A DNA stretch of 57,087 nt from Candidatus Cybelea septentrionalis. GTDB lineage: Bacteria; Vulcanimicrobiota; Vulcanimicrobiia; Vulcanimicrobiales; Vulcanimicrobiaceae. Where the stretch lies: the NCBI GenBank assembly GCA_003158175.1, contig PMHJ01000010.1:1-57087 (forward strand), in the 5' to 3' direction. Under the pieces are notes generated by a model. It was given only the letters and a program-made list of their open reading frames with translations, was not told the DNA's origin and searched no databases. Of this stretch, positions 42,069-50,270 are shown one piece after another; within the stretch, counting starts at the first letter, position 1, and every line of letters starts with the position of its first letter. A program made the position numbers and the translations under genes.

Positions 42069-43187
42069 TCACGAACTGCGCAGCAGCTCTCGAGCCTGAG
42101 GGCTATCCTGGTACTCAACCGTCAGGATCGCCTTCAGTTGGCCGGCCGCCCGGCGAGACTGATCGTCGGTCATTCGCTGCAGCGTCGTGTAACATGAGTA
42201 GAGCAGCATCGGCAGGTCGCGATCGTGTGGATAGACCTCCTGCATGGCCACGATCGCCTTCGCGACGCCAAACGCCTCGTCGCTCTCACGATTCCCATAA
42301 TCGTAGTTCAACATGTAGTTGATCCGCTTGAGGCGGTTCTCGATCTCGAGAATCGACATGCCCCGCGGTCCGAAGTACTCATCGGCCGGCGCGAGTGTCG
42401 TAAGGTAGACGTCGTGCGGAATCGCGGTCACGGTCGCGATGACGCGAATCGGATCGACCGCCTTCAAACGCGCGAGGAACGTCTGCGCGTTGGCGAGGTC
42501 GGCGGCGGTGTAGCCGTCGTTACCCGGCGATGCTCGTTGCGCCGAGGCAACGAGCTCGTTTCCCCAGTTCGTAGGGAGATGCGCGACCGGAAAGCTCGGA
42601 GCGGCGGCGCGCTCGAAGGCCAGGCTTCGCCACGCGGGATCGTGCGTCAGCAGCCATCCGCGCCAATCCGCTTCCACCCGGATCAGCAGCGCGTCGACAT
42701 CGCCGGGATACGCCTTAATGCTCGCCGTCGCATCTTCGTCGGCGAATCGCGCGAGCTGTTCGGGATCGTCTTCGGAGTTCACGCGGGTCAGCAGTGCCTG
42801 CGCCTGCGAGACCGTCGTAAAATCTTCCGAGTGCTTCATGGCCCAATCCGCCGCTTCTCGCACCCACCAAACCGCGCCATCGTGGTTGGTCAACGGATTG
42901 TAGTGCAGGCCGCTTCCGATCTGTACCGTCAAGGTTGCTAGCACGCCGTAGTTGGGATCGCTGGGATACTGGAGCGAGTATGCGCGGCCGGCATTGAAAA
43001 TCGTCGCAAGGTAGATCTCCTGGGCGCGAAAGTTCCAGCCCGCGGCGGCGTCTTTCGCGTAGGCATCCTTCATCTGCGCGTAGAGGACCGCCGGATCGGC
43101 CTCAAGCGTCGCACCCGCCTTTAAGGGTAGCGCGACGAGGCCGCACAGGAGGACGGCACCCACAACCCTAGACCACGCTTGAATCAT
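42069..43187 (-). CDS. secreted helical protein, unknown
   Basis: 372 residues from ATG 43187 (a longer start exists at 43202); the start overlaps the end of purP-2 by about 20 bases. Signal peptide: AWSRVVGAVLLCGLVALPLK. The mature part is all-helical and Ala-rich with tandem-helix character (AQEIYLATIFNAGRAYSLQYP, WWVREAADWAMKHSEDF, FGVAKAIVAMQEVYPHDRDL, LLYSCYTTLQRM), like TPR-type exported proteins, but no exact repeat consensus can be fixed. It lies between purP-2 and cydA on the same strand and is probably co-transcribed. Function unknown. Confidence 0.7.
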   Translation of the reverse strand: MIQAWSRVVGAVLLCGLVALPLKAGATLEADPAVLYAQMKDAYAKDAAAGWNFRAQEIYLATIFNAGRAYSLQYPSDPNYGVLATLTVQIGSGLHYNPLTNHDGAVWWVREAADWAMKHSEDFTTVSQAQALLTRVNSEDDPEQLARFADEDATASIKAYPGDVDALLIRVEADWRGWLLTHDPAWRSLAFERAAAPSFPVAHLPTNWGNELVASAQRASPGNDGYTAADLANAQTFLARLKAVDPIRVIATVTAIPHDVYLTTLAPADEYFGPRGMSILEIENRLKRINYMLNYDYGNRESDEAFGVAKAIVAMQEVYPHDRDLPMLLYSCYTTLQRMTDDQSRRAAGQLKAILTVEYQDSPQARELLRSS

Positions 43188-44190
43188 CCAGCACCAAACC
43201 AAGATTATTGGTCAGCAACGCGTTCTTGATCTCGCGGGCAATCCGGCGGCCTGTGGACATGGGTTCGGAGTAGTTGAGGTACGAATAAGGAGAGCCGTCA
43301 ATAAAGAGATTCGTTCCGGCGACGATCCGTGCCGAGATCTCCATGACGTAGAAATGGATGTCCGGCGTGATGATCGTCTCGATGCAGAACGCGCCGAAGA
43401 GGCCCTTGGGACCGCAGATTTCTTTGCTGACGCGCACCACGTCGTCGCCCATGCGCAGCGCTTCGGCAAGCATAGACTCGCGAAGCGAAACCGGCTGATT
43501 GCCGACCACGACGTATGAGGGGCTAACGTCCATGCCTTCCTGCGCCGCCGCGGGAATGCGTCCCAGCGAGTCCACATTCGTCTCGTAACGGCGGTCCATC
43601 GACATAATTTCGAGCTTGTTCTGCAGCGGCGAATAGAAGTAATGAATATAGAGCGGTACGCCGATGATGTATTCCTGAATGATGTAGGCTTCCTTGAGGT
43701 GCGTGGCGCGCGCTTCGAAATCTTGGGCGTCTCTAATGAACATGTAGCCTTTTCCGCCCGCCGCCCCATAAAGCTTGACGATAACCGGCCGGTCGATCTC
43801 CGCACCGGAGCGAAACTGCCGCGGGAGCTTCAGGCCGGCCCGCGAGAGCCACTGCCGTTGCAGCTCGCGGCTGGCCTCCCAATCGAGCACCGCCTTGTTC
43901 CCGAAATATGGGACCGTCATTTTCTTGTGCTGCTCGAGCGAAAGATAGGCCACAAAGGACCCGTGCGGTACGATGATCGCTTTGCGACGCTCGAGCTCGT
44001 CCATGAGCGTCATGAACTCGGAGTAACGCTCCAGCACGATTACTTCGTCGACGAACGCGAACGAGCGGTAGAGCCGCTCGGTATCGCGATTCGAGATCGC
44101 GAGCGTTCTGAAGCCTTCGTCGTGGGCACCCTTGAGAATTTGCAGAGCGGAATGAGAGCCCAGGGTCGCGATGGTGTACGGCCGGTTCAT
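43168..44190 (-). CDS. purP: PurP, formate-dependent AICAR formyl ligase, intact copy
   Basis: 340 residues. PurP uses ATP and formate to turn AICAR into FAICAR, replacing the folate-dependent PurH transformylase; it is best known from archaea. All family blocks are present: TIATLGSHSALQILKGAHDE, IVPHGSFVAYLSL, VPYFGNKAVLDWEASRELQR, PVIVKLYGAAGGKGYMFI (ATP-grasp glycine loop), IIQEYIIGVPLYIHYFYSPL, MSMDRRYETNVDSLGRIPAA, GPKGLFGAFCIETI, FYVMEISARIVAGTN and PYSYLNYSEPMSTGRRIARE. Length matches archaeal PurP. It begins 15 bases after the purS-like gene in the purBCLQS line. Confidence 0.9.
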   Translation of the reverse strand: MNRPYTIATLGSHSALQILKGAHDEGFRTLAISNRDTERLYRSFAFVDEVIVLERYSEFMTLMDELERRKAIIVPHGSFVAYLSLEQHKKMTVPYFGNKAVLDWEASRELQRQWLSRAGLKLPRQFRSGAEIDRPVIVKLYGAAGGKGYMFIRDAQDFEARATHLKEAYIIQEYIIGVPLYIHYFYSPLQNKLEIMSMDRRYETNVDSLGRIPAAAQEGMDVSPSYVVVGNQPVSLRESMLAEALRMGDDVVRVSKEICGPKGLFGAFCIETIITPDIHFYVMEISARIVAGTNLFIDGSPYSYLNYSEPMSTGRRIAREIKNALLTNNLGLVLDDSSVV

Positions 44191-44205
44191 ATGCGCGCTT
44201 TTACA

Positions 44206-44661
44206 CTACTCGCTCGCACGTGGAATGTCCCGTTCAAGCTTGCCATGCTTGTTGTAAACGGCTCGTTCGACGGCCGGATTGCACAAGAGGCGTTCGACTG
44301 CGGCGGCGAGCGACTCGCGAGCGAGGGTTGCTTCGTTCGGGCCGAAGAGGCGCCAGGCAGTGGCTCTTCGTCCTTCTAGCGAGCCCGTCGAAGGGTCGGG
44401 ATGACGAGGCTCGAGCGGCTCGATCCAAACTTCACCAGAGCGCGGAAACGTTTCATCGAGCACGGTCACATAGTGTTTGTTTGGATTGAAGATCGTTTCA
44501 TCGGCCTTGACGCGCTCGATTAGCGCGTTTCCCTCGCCTTCAAAGAACCAAATCTCGCTGCGCTCGACTCTTTCTACAGCGATGCCGAGCCTGCGCAGCG
44601 CGACGGCTGCCGTAAACGCAGTGTTGTCGGGGATTTTGAGGCCAATTGCCACGGCTCTCAT
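44206..44661 (-). CDS. PurS-like FGAM synthase subunit with insertion
   Basis: 151 residues from ATG 44661, which overlaps the purQ stop (ATGA); the longer frame upstream is out-of-frame purQ. PurS is normally about 80 residues and bridges PurL and PurQ. Here the N-terminal strand-helix (VAIGLKIPDNTAFTAAVALR, RLGIAVERVERSEIWFF) and the C-terminal helix (AAAVERLLCNPAVERAVY, compare LLANPVIEDY in PurS) fit PurS, with about 70 extra residues between. Part of the insert (RHPDPSTGSLEGRR) is encoded by a REP-like repeat at 44368-44407. The position beside purQ and a small-type purL supports the call; similarity is weak. Confidence 0.6.
   Translation of the reverse strand: MRAVAIGLKIPDNTAFTAAVALRRLGIAVERVERSEIWFFEGEGNALIERVKADETIFNPNKHYVTVLDETFPRSGEVWIEPLEPRHPDPSTGSLEGRRATAWRLFGPNEATLARESLAAAVERLLCNPAVERAVYNKHGKLERDIPRASE
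44368..44407. repeat. REP-like repeat inside purS-like gene
   Basis: Read on the minus strand it begins TCGTCATCCCGACCCTTCGA and continues CGGGCTCGCTAGAAGGACGA. This resembles intergenic repeats of the CATCC...TTCGACGGGCTC...GGA kind. It lies in frame in the middle of the coding sequence and encodes the segment DPSTGSLEG. Confidence 0.55.
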
Positions 44662-45425
44662 GACATCAGCGCCTGGACGAAGCTGCGAAAGAGCGCCGCA
44701 CCGCCGGAGGTTGCCAGCACGTCGTCGCCTTCGCGCCGGTCGAGATGGTTGAAGTTCCAGGCGTCTCGCTCGGGATGCGGCATGATTGCGAGCACGTTTC
44801 CTTCGCGATTTACCAGACCCGCGCAACCGAGCGCCGACCCGTTCGGGATCGCGGCTTCGTCCACGGCGCCGCTCGAGTCTGCGTAGACGAAAGCGAGATG
44901 GCCGCCCGCTACGATCTCGCGCAAATGCTCGGGCGTGGCAGCGAGACGTCCCTCGGCGTGCGCGGCCCAGGCCGGCACGATCGCATCCCGCGGCAACGAT
45001 GCCGTAATCGCGCAACGCGCGGGCTCGATTGCGAGCTTCAAGCAGACATGCCGGCAGACAAAGTGCGGCGCCGGTGCGTTGCGAGAAAAAGCGGCAGTCG
45101 GCCGGCGGATCGAACCCGTCCCCGGCACCAGACCCGCTTCGAGCAGAATTTGCGCACCGTTGCAAACTCCGAAAACGAGCTTTCCATTCCCGGCCGCTTC
45201 GATGACGGAGTCCATCATGCGGTCGTGGGCCGCAATCGCCCCGGCCCGAATGCGGTCTTCATAGGCAAAGCCGCCGGGGAGCACGTAGGCGTCGTACCGC
45301 GCGAGGCTGCTCGCCTGCGACCAATGGACGAGCTCCGCGTTGCCGCCGCAGTCGCGCAGCAACCGCAGCGTCTCGTCTTCCGAGTTCGTCCCGGGAAAGA
45401 CCGGGACCGCAATTCTAGCGCTCAT
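44658..45425 (-). CDS. purQ: FGAM synthase glutaminase subunit
   Basis: 255 residues, a class I glutamine amidotransferase supplying ammonia to PurL. Catalytic Cys in FGVCNGAQILLEAG, His and Glu in IMPHPERDAWNFNH; N-terminal VPVFPGTNSEDET and LPGGFAYEDRIRAGAIAAH are typical PurQ. About 25 residues longer than common PurQ. Start overlaps the purL stop (ATGA) and its stop overlaps the purS-like ATG, forming a tight block. Confidence 0.94.
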   Translation of the reverse strand: MSARIAVPVFPGTNSEDETLRLLRDCGGNAELVHWSQASSLARYDAYVLPGGFAYEDRIRAGAIAAHDRMMDSVIEAAGNGKLVFGVCNGAQILLEAGLVPGTGSIRRPTAAFSRNAPAPHFVCRHVCLKLAIEPARCAITASLPRDAIVPAWAAHAEGRLAATPEHLREIVAGGHLAFVYADSSGAVDEAAIPNGSALGCAGLVNREGNVLAIMPHPERDAWNFNHLDRREGDDVLATSGGAALFRSFVQALMS

Positions 45426-47602
45426 GGATAGAGCTGCGCCAATGGCCGCGACCAGGTCTCGTACAACCGCTCGACGTCGAAGCGAGTGCCGTTGACGACC
45501 AGTTCGGACGCATCGATCGTCGCGCCGATTTGGAGCGTCCCGGTTACGTCCATGCCGCTATCGCCGGTAACTTCGCAGACGAATCCACCGGTCTCGCAGA
45601 GTGGATTGCCAAAGTCGATCTCGGCGCCGATCTTGCGCCCCGCTAACAAAGCATCGAAGGCCAGGCGCGCGACGGCCGTTAGCATTCCGCCATCGGCGAC
45701 AACGCGACACGAGCGCATGACCCCGCGCGCAATTGCGTCTCTCACAATGGCAAGCGCGGCGCGTTCGGCATCGTACTCGATGTGCGGAAGCGTTCCTTTG
45801 ACGCCGAGCAACTCGGCCAGAACCGATCCGCCTCCAACGAGCTCTCGGCTTCCGACCCACAGCAGCGCCGAGCCGGCCGCTTTGAAACCCGGAGTAATGA
45901 CTTTCGCGATATCGTCGATCGATCCGATGCAGGCCACGATCGCCGAAGGCGGTATCGCGCGGCCGCTTGCCGCTTCGTTGTAGAGGCTGACGTTTCCGGA
46001 GACGAATGGCAGATCGAGCTCCGTTGCCGCACGTGCCAATGCCTCGATTGCCGCCACGAACTCGCCGTACTGCTCCGCTTTACGGGGATTGCCGAAGTTG
46101 AGGCAATCGGTCAAGCCGATCGGATGCGCGCCCACGGCGACGACGCGCCGCATCGCTTCCAGCACCGCCTGCTCGGCAGCATACGCGGGGTCGATGCGCC
46201 CGTATCGCGGATTGCCGGCAACGGCCAGCGCTACCCCGAGGCGCGAACCCGGAACCGGAGCCAAGACGCCGGCGTCGGCCGCGCCGCGCGCCAGAACGGT
46301 ACGGCCTCGAACGACGGAATCGTAACGTCGATAGAGCGGCTCGCGCGAGCAGACGTCGCGATGCGCCAGCACGCGCGGAAAGATTCCCTCGATGTCCACG
46401 GCCGGAAGCTCCTGCGCGGATGCCCCGTGATAGATCTTTTCCGTGTACGGCAGCTCATCGTTAATCGTTCCGGTGAGAAACTCGCTCTCGACATCCATCA
46501 CGACATGCTCGCGATACCGTAGAACGTAACGCCGTTCCGCGGTCACCTCGCCGATGACGCCGGCCCGCGCGTTGTACGCCACCTCGGACAGACCGAACTC
46601 CTCATTATAAATACGCAGCAGATCCGGGACGAACTCCGGCGGCGCCGCCCACATCATCCGTTCCTGCGTCTCGCCGACGGCAATGACCTCGGGCGGCATG
46701 CCCTCGACCGCAACGTTGACCGTGCTCAGCTCGATCTGCGCGCCGTAGCCGCCATGAGCCGTCATCTCCGCCGAACATCCCACGATTCCACCCGCACCGA
46801 GATCTTTAAAAGCAGCCGCAATCCCGCGCTCGCGCAAGAGCGCAAAGACGCGGTAGCTGGCGCGCATCAGGACGTTTTTGAAGAACGGATCGGGGACTTG
46901 CACGGCACCTTTGTTGAGCTCGGCGTCACGCGCATCCAACGTTAGTGACGAAAATGACGCTCCGCCGAATCCGCTCGGGTCCGTCGCCTTTCCGACGAGC
47001 ACGATCTGCCAGCCCTCGGCTCCCTTGGGCACGTACGAGTGAATGACGTCCTTCTCGTTGACGATTCCGAGTGCGACGACGTTGACCAGACAGTTCTCGT
47101 CGAACCCGTGCTCGAAGTAGACGTCGCCGGCGATGTTGGGAACGCCGATCGCGTTTCCGTAGGCGCCGATTCCATCGACGGCTGCGCGCGCGACATGGCT
47201 CTGGTGGGATGCAACGTCGTCGCATCGACCGAAGCGTAGCGGATCGGCGACCGCGACGACCTCGGCACCCATGCAGAGAACGTCGCGGACGATCCCGCCG
47301 ATTCCGGTCGCGGCGCCCTCGAACGGAACGACTTGGGATGGATGGTTGTGCGACTCGTGCGCGACGACGACGGCATAGCGCTCGCCATCGTGCGTGCCGA
47401 GATGCAGAATGCCGGCATCCTCTCCCGGCCCGAGCAGCACGCGAGACCCGCCGATGGGGAGGTTTTTTAAGAAGCGGCGGCTCGATTTATAGCTGCAATG
47501 CTCGCTCCAGGCTGCATCGAAAGCGTGCAGCTCCACGACCGAAGGATCTCGGCCGAGCTGCTGGGCGATGCGCTGCAGCTCCTCGTCACGCAGATTAACC
47601 AA
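45422..47602 (-). CDS. purL: FGAM synthase large subunit (small-type PurL)
   Basis: 726 residues from TTG 47602, which overlaps the purC stop and gives LVNLRDEELQRIAQQLGRD, the normal PurL start; upstream codons are Arg-rich noise. The small type needs PurQ and PurS. Signatures: AAWSEHCSYKSSRRFLKNLP, GEDAGILHLG, SHNHPSQVVPFEGAATGIGG (ATP region), GAYGNAIGVPNIAGDVYFE, GGIVGCSAEMTAHGG, GLTDCLNFGNPRK, and LPFVSGNVSLYNEA. It catalyses FGAR to FGAM. Confidence 0.94.
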   Translation of the reverse strand: MVNLRDEELQRIAQQLGRDPSVVELHAFDAAWSEHCSYKSSRRFLKNLPIGGSRVLLGPGEDAGILHLGTHDGERYAVVVAHESHNHPSQVVPFEGAATGIGGIVRDVLCMGAEVVAVADPLRFGRCDDVASHQSHVARAAVDGIGAYGNAIGVPNIAGDVYFEHGFDENCLVNVVALGIVNEKDVIHSYVPKGAEGWQIVLVGKATDPSGFGGASFSSLTLDARDAELNKGAVQVPDPFFKNVLMRASYRVFALLRERGIAAAFKDLGAGGIVGCSAEMTAHGGYGAQIELSTVNVAVEGMPPEVIAVGETQERMMWAAPPEFVPDLLRIYNEEFGLSEVAYNARAGVIGEVTAERRYVLRYREHVVMDVESEFLTGTINDELPYTEKIYHGASAQELPAVDIEGIFPRVLAHRDVCSREPLYRRYDSVVRGRTVLARGAADAGVLAPVPGSRLGVALAVAGNPRYGRIDPAYAAEQAVLEAMRRVVAVGAHPIGLTDCLNFGNPRKAEQYGEFVAAIEALARAATELDLPFVSGNVSLYNEAASGRAIPPSAIVACIGSIDDIAKVITPGFKAAGSALLWVGSRELVGGGSVLAELLGVKGTLPHIEYDAERAALAIVRDAIARGVMRSCRVVADGGMLTAVARLAFDALLAGRKIGAEIDFGNPLCETGGFVCEVTGDSGMDVTGTLQIGATIDASELVVNGTRFDVERLYETWSRPLAQLYP

Positions 47603-48794
47603 GCGCAGCCTTCGGCGAGACCGGCGGCGGCTGCTGTAGCGAGGCGTCGGCGTGAAGTACCGCCGAGCGTGCATTGGCCTGCATCAGCAGCGTGCGCCCG
47701 AAAAGCACGGTGTCTTCGAATCCAAAGAGCTTGGCGCACTGCATTACCACGCGTCCGATCTCATCGCGGCCGTCGACGACGGGCGCCGACGATGCCGCTT
47801 CGAGCATCGACCGGAGCAACTCGTTCTCGCCGACCGGAATCACGATCAGACGCGCAAAGCTGGCCTCGAGCTGCTGCATCAACTGAAGCACGAAGCCCGG
47901 CGTCGACGCGGCGTTGGCCACGTGGCGCACCGTCGGCACGCCGAGTTGGCCGAGGGCCTTGACGATTTCATTCGCGCGCTCGACTTGTGAAGCAGAATCG
48001 GCAATAACGGCGACCATCCCCGAGCGCATGACCGGAAAGGTCCCAACGAAATCCGCAACCCGTTCGTATGCCTGCTTGACCATCTGCAACGCCGGCTCGT
48101 CGACCGTTTCAAGGTTCCGGTAGAGCTGCTTGTCGAGCATCAGCTCCTCGCGCGCTTGCGGCCAAATCCGCCACGAGTCGTTGTCGATGACATCGGCGAT
48201 CACGAGCTGACCCTGATTCTCGCCGCCAGCCAGCCGCCCGAACTCGATCTTGAGATCCACCAGCATGACGTCGCGCTTCCGCCACGCGTGCGAAAGGATG
48301 TCGAACGTCAGTCGCGCGAGCTCGGTCATCGCCCCGACTTCTTGCGGCGCGGCGATGTTGCGCGTGATGATTTGATCGGGCGCGATCATGGGATCGTGCG
48401 CCGCATCGTCTTTAAGGAAGAACTCGATCACATGCGGAACCAGGAGGGTCCCTCGCGCCAGGCCCGGATTGCGTTTGGCAAACGATCCGGCCGCAACGCC
48501 GCGGGTTACCACCTCGAGCGGTATCATGTTGGCGCGCCGGACGACCATCTCGTTGTTGTCGTCGTCCTCGCCGCCGGTAAGATAATGTGTCGGCAGACCG
48601 CAGAGATTGAGCAAGCGGAAAACGCGCGCGGTCGTCTGCGCCGCCAGGCGCCCTTTGCCCGCAATCACGTTGCGCCGCACGCCGTCGCCCGAGGAGATCT
48701 GATCGGTCTGCGCGACGACGAGCTGATGCGGCTGCCCGGGATTCTCGTAGAGCACCTTCGTCTTGCCGCGCGCAATTTCGATCCCCTTGTTCAT
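47595..48794 (-). CDS. purC: SAICAR synthetase fused to a degenerate PurE-like domain
   Basis: 399 residues. Residues 1-245 are PurC: ARGKTKVLYE, DQISSGDGVRRNV, EVVTRGVAAGSFAKRN, EFFLKDDAAHDP, MLVDLKIEFG, DNDSWRIWP. Residues about 259-385 follow the PurE fold: MVAVIADSASQVERANEIVK, LGVPTVRHVANAASTPG, FARLIVIPVGENELLRSML, then GFEDTVLFGRTLLMQA. The catalytic motifs of PurE (GSxSD, SAHRTP and GGAAHLPGM) are replaced by ADSAS, NAASTP and GENELLRSM, so carboxymutase activity is doubtful. The order resembles animal PAICS. Start overlaps the purB stop (ATGA); stop overlaps the purL TTG. Confidence 0.88.
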   Translation of the reverse strand: MNKGIEIARGKTKVLYENPGQPHQLVVAQTDQISSGDGVRRNVIAGKGRLAAQTTARVFRLLNLCGLPTHYLTGGEDDDNNEMVVRRANMIPLEVVTRGVAAGSFAKRNPGLARGTLLVPHVIEFFLKDDAAHDPMIAPDQIITRNIAAPQEVGAMTELARLTFDILSHAWRKRDVMLVDLKIEFGRLAGGENQGQLVIADVIDNDSWRIWPQAREELMLDKQLYRNLETVDEPALQMVKQAYERVADFVGTFPVMRSGMVAVIADSASQVERANEIVKALGQLGVPTVRHVANAASTPGFVLQLMQQLEASFARLIVIPVGENELLRSMLEAASSAPVVDGRDEIGRVVMQCAKLFGFEDTVLFGRTLLMQANARSAVLHADASLQQPPPVSPKAALG

Positions 48795-50209
48795 GCGTCG
48801 CGTACCTCGACCTGACGAGGGAAGGGCTCCAAAGCGTCGATGCGGTCGGCCAAAAGCCGCGCGCGTTGCGGCGCGGTGCCGACGTGAGTGCTCGGGTCGA
48901 GCAAGCGCCGGATTTCGGCCGGCTCGACGAGTGCGGTCAGCTCGGCCTGCTCGGTCAACAGGCGCGCGAGCGGATTCTCGTCACCGCGACGAACCGCTTC
49001 CCACGCCTCCATCGATGCATTACGCAACGCTTCGTGCAAGAGCTGGCGGTCTCCGCCGGAACGCACCGCTTCGATCATGACCGCCTGCGTGCCGGAGAAG
49101 GGGGCATACGTGCGGACGTTCTGTGCGATGCGCCACTCCTCGACGCGCAGACCCTCGATCACCGTGCGAGCGAGCGTAACTAACTCGTCCGCGCAGAGCA
49201 GCGCTTCAGGTAACACGACGCGGCGGTTCGCGCTATCGTCGAGCGTTCGTTCCAAGAGGTTGGTCGCCGCGTTTTGCCAGGTCACATCCGCATAGCCGGG
49301 TAACAATCGAGCCAGCGAGCCGATCCGCTCGGAGAGAATTGGATTCTGCTTGAACGGCATCACGGAGCTTCCGACTTGCGATTGCGCGAAGGGCTCGCCC
49401 AGCTCGCCAAAGCCCGGGCTTGCCAGAACGCGAACGTCGGCCGCGAACTTTGAGAGCGAGGCTCCGAGGCCGGCCAGCGCCGAGAGCAACAGGTAGTCGA
49501 GCTTTCTTGGATAGGTTTGCGTGCTGATCTCGCGAGCGGTCAATCCAAACTTTTCGAGCACGTAGGCTTCCATCTCCGCCGAGCGGCCGTTTTCGCCGAG
49601 GAGACGCTCGTAGGACGCCGCGGTGCCGACGGCTCCCCGCAGTCCCTTCGTCGTGAGATTGTTGAAGACAAAGCGCAACTGTTCGTCATCCACGAGCAAG
49701 TCTTGCGCGTAGCTCGCGAATCGATAGCCTAACGTCGTCGGCTCGGCCGGCTGCAGGTGCGTATAGCCCATGCAGACGAGATCCGAATAGGCGCGGATCT
49801 TCGCATTGAAGGCGCCAAGGAGATCGCGCAGATTCGACCCAACGTACGAGAGCGCCAGTCGCAGACGATAGGTTTCGACCGTGTCTTCGATATCCATCGA
49901 CGTCGCGCCGAGGTGGAGCTTTCCGCCGCCTCGTTTTGCTTGGGACGCGAAGAGGCGGATCTCCGCCATCAAATCGTGATGGATTTCACGCTCGATGGCC
50001 AGCGCCGCTTCGATATCGATGTCACCGGCGTGCGCGCGCAGATCGTCGAGCTCGGCCTGTGCGATCAAGCCGTGTGCGGCTTGCGCTTCCGCGAGCGCGA
50101 CCCACACGGCACGCCAGAGTCGCCGCCGCCTTTGCTCCGAGAACAGCGAGCGAAGCTCCGCGCGGCCATATCGCCAGGAGAACGGCGAGGCGTACGTACG
50201 ATGATCCAT
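48791..50209 (-). CDS. purB: adenylosuccinate lyase
   Basis: 472 residues. PurB cleaves SAICAR to AICAR and adenylosuccinate to AMP. Fumarase/aspartase superfamily blocks: EREIHHDLMAEIRLFASQ, LHLGATSMDIEDT, MGYTHLQPAEPTTLG, and the signature GSSVMPFKQNPILSERI with the catalytic Ser loop. Length is normal. It is the first gene of the purBCLQS-purP line, divergent from the SBP lipoprotein gene with 61 bases between starts. RBS before ATG 50209 is weak. Confidence 0.95.
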   Translation of the reverse strand: MDHRTYASPFSWRYGRAELRSLFSEQRRRRLWRAVWVALAEAQAAHGLIAQAELDDLRAHAGDIDIEAALAIEREIHHDLMAEIRLFASQAKRGGGKLHLGATSMDIEDTVETYRLRLALSYVGSNLRDLLGAFNAKIRAYSDLVCMGYTHLQPAEPTTLGYRFASYAQDLLVDDEQLRFVFNNLTTKGLRGAVGTAASYERLLGENGRSAEMEAYVLEKFGLTAREISTQTYPRKLDYLLLSALAGLGASLSKFAADVRVLASPGFGELGEPFAQSQVGSSVMPFKQNPILSERIGSLARLLPGYADVTWQNAATNLLERTLDDSANRRVVLPEALLCADELVTLARTVIEGLRVEEWRIAQNVRTYAPFSGTQAVMIEAVRSGGDRQLLHEALRNASMEAWEAVRRGDENPLARLLTEQAELTALVEPAEIRRLLDPSTHVGTAPQRARLLADRIDALEPFPRQVEVRDA

Positions 50210-50270
50210 GGATTCGGAATGGCCTTCGCCTCACGGGAAGCCGCGGCCTCGTCACCGTAGAAGCAACGCA

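Noticed and set aside
44206-45165. 319-codon frame for the purS-like gene
   Set aside because: Upstream half is purQ read in another frame; ATG 44661 overlaps the purQ stop and starts the folded part.
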